Shown here one piece after another: positions 53,823 through 61,041 of a stretch of 64,000 bases of DNA (its first letter is position 1; every line of letters starts with the position of its first letter). The notes under the pieces were generated by a model. It had not been told where the DNA came from. It did not search any database and was given only the letters and a program-made list of their open reading frames with translations. Source of the DNA: Ruegeria_B marisflavi (lineage in GTDB: Bacteria; Pseudomonadota; Alphaproteobacteria; Rhodobacterales; Rhodobacteraceae); assembly GCF_025673445.1 (NCBI RefSeq), contig NZ_JAOVQN010000007.1:109597-173596 (forward strand), read 5' to 3'. The position numbers and the translations under genes were made by a program.

Positions 53823-54907
53823 ACGACATTGTCGTCTTTTTGGGACCTACACTTTCCCGCCAAGAAGCCAGGCGAGCCCTTGATGCGCATTTCCTGCCGC
53901 CTGTCTCGCAGGGCGACATAATCTCGGTTGCGAATGAAAACCCCCGGGCCATCGGAATCATCGACGGATATTTTCAACTCGTGCCTGCCGTCTGGCACAA
54001 GGAGATCCTATACGCGCTGGACAAAGGCATTCCGGTTGTGGGGGCAGCCAGCATGGGCGCGCTGCGCGCCGCCGAGTTGGACGCGTTCGGCATGGTTGGT
54101 GTCGGGCGCATCTATCAGTGGTACCGGAGCGGATTCCTGGAGGCCGATGACGAGGTCGCGGTCATCCATTCACCTTTCGAGATCGGCCACCACCCCCTGA
54201 GCGAAGCGATGGTCAATATCCGTGCCACCCTTGATCTTGCGGTTCGCAACATCGAGCTTTCGAAAGAAAGTGCCATAGCCCTGTTGGAGGCCTGCGCGGC
54301 GACACCTTATTGGGAAAGAAGCTTTGACAGGCTTCTGGCCGATGGGAAAAAACTGGGACTGTCCGCCAGCGAGCTGAAAGCGCTGGAACGCTGCGAACGG
54401 GTGGATCAGAAACGGCGCGATGCTCTGGAAATGCTGGAACGAATGGCCCAAGGCCCGGCCACTGGTGTAGACACACCGGATTTCCGGTTTAACCGGACCA
54501 GCAAGTTCGACCGGCTCGTGGAACAGGATACCTGTCTGGCGCGTGATGGCGATACGCGCATAACCATCAGCGTGTTGGCAGACTTTTACCGGCTGCACGG
54601 CCACAGGTTGTTTCCGGGCGCGGATTCATTCGCGCTTGCCCAAGCTGGTGGCCGAGCAAACGAAGTTGTTGACGCCTTGCGGTTAGAGGGGCGTTTGGAC
54701 ACCGTCCTTGGCCAAGCGGTGGCCTGCGATCAAAGCGACGGCCTGCGCCCTTGTGAGGGTGACGACCGGGCGGTGCTGGAGCGATATTGCCGTCAGGCAG
54801 GCTTGGGACTGGATCAAACCGCCACTGAACTCGGACAGGCTATTGGACTGCACGACAGCGAAAGATTTATTGAACGGTTGCATCGTTTCACTTTCAGGAG
54901 CCCGTAA
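53819..54907 (+). CDS. TfuA-domain protein, YcaO partner
   Basis: A 362-residue protein with a complete TfuA core: VVFLGPTLSRQEA at the start, IIDGYFQLVPAVWHKEIL (47-64), GAASMGALRAAELDAFGM (75-92) and DDEVAVIH (110-117). The C-terminal 230 residues are helical and not recognised. TfuA was named from trifolitoxin genes and helps YcaO in thioamide formation in methanogens and in thioamitide pathways. ATGA overlap with ycaO shows translational coupling, so the two act together. Confidence 0.92.
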   Translation: MNDIVVFLGPTLSRQEARRALDAHFLPPVSQGDIISVANENPRAIGIIDGYFQLVPAVWHKEILYALDKGIPVVGAASMGALRAAELDAFGMVGVGRIYQWYRSGFLEADDEVAVIHSPFEIGHHPLSEAMVNIRATLDLAVRNIELSKESAIALLEACAATPYWERSFDRLLADGKKLGLSASELKALERCERVDQKRRDALEMLERMAQGPATGVDTPDFRFNRTSKFDRLVEQDTCLARDGDTRITISVLADFYRLHGHRLFPGADSFALAQAGGRANEVVDALRLEGRLDTVLGQAVACDQSDGLRPCEGDDRAVLERYCRQAGLGLDQTATELGQAIGLHDSERFIERLHRFTFRSP

Positions 54908-54912
54908 AGCAT

Positions 54913-55800
54913 ATGAATGGCCCAGCCGACACCGCCGGTCCGGACAGGAGTGGTTCTGCCACAACCCGGGATCTTGTCTATCATTTCCACAAGATGTTTG
55001 ACGGATCGTTTCCCGAAGTGCCCTCAACCCTCGGGCCGAGCAGTTACATGCTTCTGAGTTCAATTGCACTGCAACCGACAAACTCGGGAAAGCCGCCGGT
55101 GATCCTGGACCTTGGTTGCGGTTCTGGACGGCTGTTGCAGATCCTTGTCGAACTTGGATCTCCGCAAGAAAACCTGCACGGTGTTGATTTCGTACCCGAG
55201 CAGATCGCCCGCGCAAAGCAACGTCTGGGTGACACCGCAGTCAAACTGATCTGCGCACAATCTCAGAATCTGCCGTTCGGCTCCGGCTCGATCGATCGTA
55301 TTGTCATCCACATGGGGTTGGCAACCATGCTACCACTGGAGCGCACACTGAACGAAATCAACCGTGTTCTGCCTCCTGGTGGGAAACTTGCCATCATCGT
55401 CGATGGACGGGCCCGACCGGACACGATCGACCAAATGTATGCGAAAATCATTTATCAAGCCGTCGCTGAAGAACAACCAGACCTGATTTTGCATGCCACC
55501 GGCGACAAAAGGGTCTGCGACCCCGTGTCTCTGTGTGAACTGACGGCCCGGCACACCGATCTGATTTTGGAAAACGATGTCAAACCTTTTGAATTACTGC
55601 TGAGAATGGCATCTTGGGAGTACTTGAGTTTTCTCGAGGGAGAGTACCTTTGGGAACTGTTGAGCCACTCCGGGCGAGACCGCGTTCGAACGGCGGTCCT
55701 AAAGTTGTTTGATGCGCACAAAAACAAACCAGCGACGATTCCGCTGGCGATGCAGTTGATGGTGTTTGAAAAGCGTGCTGACCATGCCACGGCAGATTAA
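54913..55800 (+). CDS. Class I SAM-dependent methyltransferase in the YcaO-TfuA operon
   Basis: A 295-residue methyltransferase with motif I VILDLGCGSGRLLQIL (63-78), acidic strand-two end (NLHGVDFVPEQIARAKQRLG), and motif IV region (RIVIHMGLATMLPLERTLNEINRVLPPGGKL). It resembles the broad UbiE/Methyltransf_11 group. It starts five bases after tfuA with AGGAG inside the tfuA end, so it belongs to the same operon. It is a likely tailoring enzyme for the peptide product (N- or side-chain methylation), by context only. Confidence 0.87.
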   Translation: MNGPADTAGPDRSGSATTRDLVYHFHKMFDGSFPEVPSTLGPSSYMLLSSIALQPTNSGKPPVILDLGCGSGRLLQILVELGSPQENLHGVDFVPEQIARAKQRLGDTAVKLICAQSQNLPFGSGSIDRIVIHMGLATMLPLERTLNEINRVLPPGGKLAIIVDGRARPDTIDQMYAKIIYQAVAEEQPDLILHATGDKRVCDPVSLCELTARHTDLILENDVKPFELLLRMASWEYLSFLEGEYLWELLSHSGRDRVRTAVLKLFDAHKNKPATIPLAMQLMVFEKRADHATAD

Positions 55801-55812
55801 CTGCCTTTTATT
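55791..55812 (+). terminator. Rho-independent terminator of the YcaO operon
   Basis: GGCAG-ATTAA-CTGCC followed by TTTTATTT; the loop includes the methyltransferase stop codon. It ends exactly where the convergent cyclase gene stops. Confidence 0.65.
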
Positions 55813-58800
55813 TCAATCCTTGGCGAATGGTAATAGCAGCGCTGGCACGCGCTTCAATGCTTCAATGTCCAACCCCATGTCCCGCACCGCGGTCAAGACG
55901 AATCTGCGCTCTCCGGCAAGAGAGTAGTCAGAGGCAAGCTGATGCGCGGCGGCAAGGCAACCTATAGCCATCCGTTGGTCTTCCCCTGGCTCAATCCATT
56001 GCGACGCACATTCGACCAAGACCCGAATTCTGGAGCCAAGTCCCATGGCACGCCCGGCCCGTGCGCTTTGGTCCGCCTTGCGTAGCCACACCAATCCGGT
56101 GGTTCCAAGTCCGCGACGCGACAGTTGATCCAGTTTGGATCGGGCTTCGGCTGTCAAGCTGGATCTCTTTCTCAAAAGCTTCGCAACTCCCAGATACGTG
56201 AGTCCGTGTTCATGGTCGGCTTCGCCGCCTTGCAACATGTCCAGATGCGCGGAAAGAGCGTCAATGGCCTCGGCGTCCGCGCCCAAGGACGCCTTAGCAG
56301 CAGCAAAATGCGGCAATGTCTCATAGGGAATGGCATCTCCGCCCAGCACCCGTCGCTCTCGCATGGCCTGCTCATAGGCTTTGATGGCGAGACCCAGTTT
56401 CCCGCACTCGTGATGAACGCGACCTATGAAATGATTGGCAAACCAGACCCCCGGCCGATCCCCGATTGAATTGGACACCTTGAGCGCCCGTTCCAGCACT
56501 TCAAGCGCCTCGTCGTATTCTCCAACAGTGAACAGGTCTATCCCGAGGTTTCCGATGGGATAGGCCAGTTCCTGTTTGTTGCCGAGCTGCTCGAGTATAG
56601 GGATAGCGCGTCGGTTGTTTTCGATCGCTTGTCTGTAAGAGCCCAAGAGCCCGTGAGCCGAAGCAATACCGGCCAACGAAATTGCAATCAGGTTCTGGTC
56701 TTCAAGCCGCTCACCGACCGCGAGGGATTGCCGATAGAATTCCTGCGCGTGGTAATAATCTCCGGAGTACTTGTAAGTTCCCGCAAGCATGCTGAGAGAT
56801 TTGCCGACCATCTCCTGATCATCTGCGCGGCGCGCGATGGCCCAAGCCAATTCCAGTCGTTCCCGTGCCCTGGCAACATCCCCCGATTGGCGCAGAACAT
56901 CACCAAGAACGATCAGCATGTCGATTTCTTGCCTAGGGTCTTCGGCCGCGAGAATGCCGGAAAGGCCGTGTTCCAGCACTTGGACGGCCTCTTCCCAATC
57001 CCCTGTCAGAGCCAGTAACGCTCCCAGGCGCGCACTGATGGAAACTTGCAGGTCCAGCTCTATGCTGTATTTCAAGAGACGCCGATAAAGATAGATCGCT
57101 CTTGGAGCATCCAGCCTTTGATGCGCCATGTCACCGGCTTTCCGAAGGTAGTGCTGCGCCTCTTCCGGCATTTCCCCCTGTTCAAAGTGATAGGCCAGGG
57201 CCTCCATCCGGTCGAGGTCACCCTCCCCAGACAAGCTCTCTAATGTCTGTGCGGCCTGGCGATGCAGGTTTCTTCGCACCACAACCAGTTGCATGTCATA
57301 AATCGCGTTGCGTAGCATCGCATGTCGGAAACGATAGTGACCAGGTGAGCGTTCCGTCCAAATCTGTTGCGCCTGCCCCTCTTCCAAGGCGTCAGCGATC
57401 ATCCGGTCATCGTTGAGCATTTCCCGCAATAGAGGCGCGCCGAATTCATCCCCTAAAACGGCAGCAACTTGGATCACAGATTTCAGCCGCCCGGGCAATC
57501 GGTCTATCCGCGCCATGAGAATACCGCTCAACCCCTGGGGTAGATGTGCCACGGCGTCTGGCGCCAGTTCGACGCGCGCGTTCAACCCCTTGCCCCGATA
57601 CAAGAAGCCGCCTGAGGAGCTCAACGTCAGAATCAACTGCTCGAGGTAGAGAGGATTCCCGGCGCTCTTGTCTCGCAGATACTCGACCAACCTCTGGGAC
57701 ACAGGGCTCCCCAACGCCCGCTCAGCGATCTGACGAACACCGCTTGGGCTCAGGCTGTCCAGCCGGATCATAGCGCGAATGCTTGCGGACCCAAATGGCA
57801 CATCAGGGACGTTACCGTTGTCGTCAAGCCGGCAACTGGCGAGCAAAGCAACCGGAAAGCCAGACTGGCTGGAAACCAGGTCGAGCATCTCCTTGGATGC
57901 GGTGTCGAAAGTGCCCACATTTTCTGCAATCAATACCAACGGATTGCGCCCGGCCAAGGCGCGCAGCGATGCAATTATCCCACGAAAGGTATTTCGGTAC
58001 CGCAGCTCAGGTCCGACTTGCGCATATGTTGAACCTGCCCAATGCACATTCAGCAGCGCCGCGATAAATGATCTAGTGAACGCCAGCTCTTCACGCAGTG
58101 CAGAATCGGAGGTTTGATCACAAAGACTCTCGAATTCGGCTAGGAAGGTGGACCGCCTATGCTCCTCATCTCGCAGTGCGCTCAGCTTGAAAACATCTTC
58201 CAAAGTTCGCTGGAAAGGACCCAGTGGTCTTTCCAGGACGGTTTCTGGTATCAGGCTAATGACGACCGCAGACATTTCCTGAGCAGTATTTTTCTCCTTC
58301 AATCGTTGATGCACGACTGAAAGCAGGGTACTTTTGCCCGATCCTGCCCCCCCGGTCACAACCGCGGCTCCACCCCCGCCAGATTGCAGAATAGCCTGGA
58401 CAGCATCCAGGAGTTCCTTGATTTGTGCGCCTCGTTCGACGATATCGCCTGAAGTGGTCACCTGCGCATGGACGTCGCGCCTTGCACCCAGTGCATAAAC
58501 AGGCTGAGGATCAGAGAACCCCTTCAGCTCCAGATTACCGACAAACTCGAAATGAAAACGCCCAAGAGCGTGATCCCGAGTGGAACTATCCAGTAGAATC
58601 TGCCCAGGCGCAGCCCGGGAAGCCAGCCGGGCCGCGAGATTTACGTGGCGACTGGCGCAGGTATAGACCTCGTGGCGTCGCGAACCGGAGAATCCCGCAT
58701 GTGAAAGGCCATAGGTTAATCCGGCGCTGACAGACGTACCTAGTTTCTCCAACACGTGAACGGCAAACTCGATGGCACGCCCGACATCATCTTCTGTCGC

Positions 58801-59712
58801 GATCGGTGCCCCCCAAAAGATCAGCGCGGTGCATCCTTTGTCACCATCCGTAATGCCATTGATGAAACCGCCGAACAGATCATGAGCCTCGAAAAGGTTG
58901 GCAACGAACGCGTCCAACTCTTGTTTCGGACGGTCCAGATGCACAAATAATGTCGCTGTCCAGCGAAACTGCCCATATCCTTCCGCGGTTGCTACTACAT
59001 CGGGATAGAAATCGGTTACAAGCCGATCACTGGTTTCCGGTACAGGGGACAATTGAAATGGTGCCACAAGGTTTTCGGCATCTTCTACAATCCGCGCTTC
59101 CCCGCCCTGAAGGCTTTTGGTTACTGTCGCCGCCGAGAACCGCGCCGCAGTGGCCGAAGTCGCAATCAACTCGCCCGGCCCGACCATCTGCCGAACCTTG
59201 GCGGCATCTACGATCGGGGTGCCGTCGAAGTAATAAATATGCCTATGGCCTGAGGCGTCTCGCAATATGCGCCAGTTTATTCGACCATCGGCTATGCCGA
59301 TTCGAGCGTTGATTGTGAATGTGCCAAAACGGGTTTGGTAGGTATGCCGGGAACGGATGGTCTGGCGCATCTCCCATCCGGCGGCAAGGCCGCGATTGAT
59401 GGTGGACCCCAGTCCAGCAGTTTCCGGAAAGGCGGCCAGAAACCCGTCCCCGGTGTAATGGGCGACAAATCCGCCATATTCATACACGCAGGACGTCATC
59501 GGTTCGAAAATGGCGCGGATGATGCTGGCCAGGATTTCCGCACCCTGCGGGCCATGCACACTCAGCGCGTCGGTAACCTGGGTAAAGCCGGACGTGTCGA
59601 CGTCTATGACAAGCGCCTGAAAATACCCAGCCGATCGCCCGGCTTTGTGTTGGTCGAGAATGAAGGTGGGACAGAGCGGCCGGATCGGGACCGATATTGG
59701 GCTGGATTTCAA
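55813..59712 (-). CDS. Large cyclase-domain / P-loop ATPase / TPR signalling protein (1299 aa)
   Basis: Domain order: class III nucleotide-cyclase domain (residues about 30-220) with LVIDVDTSGF and GGFVAHYTGDGFLAAF; a second, degenerate cyclase-like domain (about 250-410) that keeps RHVNLAARLASRAAPGQ; a P-loop NTPase (TGGAGSGKST, 453-462) followed by a helical STAND-like region; and a long run of TPR-type repeats from about residue 840 to the end (MVGKSLSMLAGTYKYSGDYY, AYPIGNLGIDLFTVGEYDEA). The only usable in-frame start is TTG, with a distant GGAGG. It lies 108 bases after the repeat-protein gene, same strand, so it is probably co-transcribed. Large cyclase fusion proteins are known beside other YcaO peptide loci. 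Confidence 0.85.
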   Translation of the reverse strand: MKSSPISVPIRPLCPTFILDQHKAGRSAGYFQALVIDVDTSGFTQVTDALSVHGPQGAEILASIIRAIFEPMTSCVYEYGGFVAHYTGDGFLAAFPETAGLGSTINRGLAAGWEMRQTIRSRHTYQTRFGTFTINARIGIADGRINWRILRDASGHRHIYYFDGTPIVDAAKVRQMVGPGELIATSATAARFSAATVTKSLQGGEARIVEDAENLVAPFQLSPVPETSDRLVTDFYPDVVATAEGYGQFRWTATLFVHLDRPKQELDAFVANLFEAHDLFGGFINGITDGDKGCTALIFWGAPIATEDDVGRAIEFAVHVLEKLGTSVSAGLTYGLSHAGFSGSRRHEVYTCASRHVNLAARLASRAAPGQILLDSSTRDHALGRFHFEFVGNLELKGFSDPQPVYALGARRDVHAQVTTSGDIVERGAQIKELLDAVQAILQSGGGGAAVVTGGAGSGKSTLLSVVHQRLKEKNTAQEMSAVVISLIPETVLERPLGPFQRTLEDVFKLSALRDEEHRRSTFLAEFESLCDQTSDSALREELAFTRSFIAALLNVHWAGSTYAQVGPELRYRNTFRGIIASLRALAGRNPLVLIAENVGTFDTASKEMLDLVSSQSGFPVALLASCRLDDNGNVPDVPFGSASIRAMIRLDSLSPSGVRQIAERALGSPVSQRLVEYLRDKSAGNPLYLEQLILTLSSSGGFLYRGKGLNARVELAPDAVAHLPQGLSGILMARIDRLPGRLKSVIQVAAVLGDEFGAPLLREMLNDDRMIADALEEGQAQQIWTERSPGHYRFRHAMLRNAIYDMQLVVVRRNLHRQAAQTLESLSGEGDLDRMEALAYHFEQGEMPEEAQHYLRKAGDMAHQRLDAPRAIYLYRRLLKYSIELDLQVSISARLGALLALTGDWEEAVQVLEHGLSGILAAEDPRQEIDMLIVLGDVLRQSGDVARARERLELAWAIARRADDQEMVGKSLSMLAGTYKYSGDYYHAQEFYRQSLAVGERLEDQNLIAISLAGIASAHGLLGSYRQAIENNRRAIPILEQLGNKQELAYPIGNLGIDLFTVGEYDEALEVLERALKVSNSIGDRPGVWFANHFIGRVHHECGKLGLAIKAYEQAMRERRVLGGDAIPYETLPHFAAAKASLGADAEAIDALSAHLDMLQGGEADHEHGLTYLGVAKLLRKRSSLTAEARSKLDQLSRRGLGTTGLVWLRKADQSARAGRAMGLGSRIRVLVECASQWIEPGEDQRMAIGCLAAAHQLASDYSLAGERRFVLTAVRDMGLDIEALKRVPALLLPFAKD

Positions 59713-59820
59713 TGCTTCTTGATCCTGTTCGACTTCTTTTCATCCTCCGATCACATCAAATGACGTGTACACCGAGCCTCGCGTTCAATGTCTCAGATCC
59801 ATACTTGAAACCTTCAAGAC

Positions 59821-60726
59821 TTACTTTTTGCCGGGTTTCCTTGTGCCTTTTTTCGCTGTCGGTTTAGACGCAGGCTGATCCTTGGCCACTCTGCGCCCTT
59901 CAGCTGTGCGGCGGGCCTCAGAGGCGGCGGGCTTCGCGGGCGAATCCTCGGCCGGCGGTTCATCGGCTACACGACGGCCGTCGGATGGAGTCAGATCTTC
60001 GGACACGCGACGCGCCGCACTGTCACTCTCCGGAGCCCCGGGTTCGACCACCCGCCGCCCTTCCACGACGCGGCGGGCTTCGGCATCTGCCGTTCCTTCG
60101 TCCCAGTCATCAAGAACGCGGCGACCTTCGGCCATGCGCCGCGCGACAGCGTCTGAGGCTTCGAAATCAGCCTCATCAACAATACGTCTGGCCGCACCCA
60201 CCCTTCGCGCCGCAGAACCAGCGGCCATTGATCCTTCGTCTTCGGCAACACGCCGCCCTTCGGCAACACGCCGTGCTTCGCCCACGCGTCGAGCATCGCC
60301 GACGCGACGTGCCTCGGCGACGCGGCGCGCTGCGCTGTCCTCAATGGCGGGAACCCCTGAGAAGGCCACTTCGCCCTCGCTCGCCAAGATCGGAGGATGA
60401 CCGGTTTCACCGTTTGCCCATGCCTTCAGAACAGAGTCGATCTTTGGCTTTGGAGGCAGCGGCAGCACCAGCCGGTCGACACGGTTCAAGGCCGACCCGC
60501 CTATTGACCATTGGGTCGCGCCGTCCTCCACGACGACTTCGGCACCTTCCGGCACCGCCAATCCTGCATCTTTCAACGCTCTTGCGGGCTCAGCAATCAG
60601 TTGCGCCTTGAAAGACTTGTCGGTCCAGGCACGCGCAATAATCTTGGAGATGCGCAGGGACCACAGGTGCCATTCTGCACAATCCATAGGATGTAGAATG
60701 TCATGATCGGAATTGCCTTTTGTCAT
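59821..60726 (-). CDS. Candidate RiPP precursor: nitrile-hydratase-like leader joined to [A/G]RR[V] repeat region (301 aa)
   Basis: The start at 60726 follows GGGGAG ten bases upstream. Residues about 18-95 look like an NHLP leader (nitrile hydratase alpha-related): SKIIARAWTDKSFKAQLIAE, PARALKDAGLAVPEGAEVVV and RLVLPLPP, as in other precursors of this class. The cofactor-binding cysteine motif of real nitrile hydratase is absent; the only cysteine is Cys16. From residue 133 to 280 there are 15 tetrads [A/G]-R-R-[V/I/M/T], mostly six residues apart, in acidic Ala/Glu-rich spacers. A Lys-rich tail (KPTAKKGTRKPGKK) ends it. It converges on the YcaO-TfuA-methyltransferase operon. Length is far above normal for a precursor, so a multi-core substrate or a different leader-bearing protein are both possible. 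Confidence 0.78.
   Translation of the reverse strand: MTKGNSDHDILHPMDCAEWHLWSLRISKIIARAWTDKSFKAQLIAEPARALKDAGLAVPEGAEVVVEDGATQWSIGGSALNRVDRLVLPLPPKPKIDSVLKAWANGETGHPPILASEGEVAFSGVPAIEDSAARRVAEARRVGDARRVGEARRVAEGRRVAEDEGSMAAGSAARRVGAARRIVDEADFEASDAVARRMAEGRRVLDDWDEGTADAEARRVVEGRRVVEPGAPESDSAARRVSEDLTPSDGRRVADEPPAEDSPAKPAASEARRTAEGRRVAKDQPASKPTAKKGTRKPGKK
59887..60330 (-). repeat. Tandem [A/G]RR[V/I/M/T] protein repeats in the candidate precursor
   Basis: Fifteen tetrads begin at residues 133, 139, 145, 151, 157, 173, 179, 195, 201, 217, 223, 238, 250, 271 and 277. A six-residue period holds within blocks, and the pairs at 151/157, 173/179, 195/201 and 217/223 recur every 22 residues. The Arg-Arg-Val codons differ between copies (CGC CGC GTC, CGA CGC GTG, CGG CGT GTT), so the protein sequence rather than the DNA is conserved. 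Confidence 0.9.
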
Positions 60727-61041
60727 CGAAGTTAGCTCCCCTGGTAAATCGTGAAACCCAGCAGTATTGCGCCAGATCGATCGACTTCTCGGAAATCGGC
60801 TCAACTCGGCAACTTGTGATCAGGATAACGTTAACAAATTCCAAACTATTTTGCAGTCAGTTTCTCCCACAAAGTTCCGCCAGGTACTGGTCTAACACCT
60901 GCCGCGCATTCGAGAACAACAAGTCAACTACCGGGTGTAAGGATCCGCTTCAACGCCAGTCTTTGTGATCCGCGCGCTGTTGTCACAACTCCATAGCTTG
61001 TAGTCAGAACAATGACCTGCGAGGCCTGTTAATCCGTCTAG
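60727..61041. promoter_or_regulatory. Intergenic region upstream of the candidate precursor
   Basis: A 315-base gap between the caspase-like gene and the repeat-protein gene, both leftward. It is AT-richer around 60825-60885 and probably holds the promoter of the precursor-cyclase unit. I saw no hidden gene or strong hairpin in it. Confidence 0.5.

Noticed and set aside
59480..59743. Separate 87-residue gene starting with ATG at 59743
   Set aside because: It lies inside the cyclase gene in another frame, GGAGG directly abuts the ATG and is too close to function, and the product has no family features.
59887..60330. CRISPR array
   Set aside because: The short DNA periodicity is protein-coding (18-base units with codon drift) and has no spacer/repeat sizes of a CRISPR; no cas genes are present.
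59882..60400. Plus-strand frame with TRRAS-type repeats opposite the candidate precursor
   Set aside because: It is the complement of the [A/G]RRV repeats and lacks any recognised domain. The minus strand carries the NHLP-like leader and a ribosome site in the same frame.
59821..60726. Nitrile hydratase alpha subunit
   Set aside because: Only the helical leader-like part matches; the metal-binding cysteine motif and the beta subunit gene are absent.
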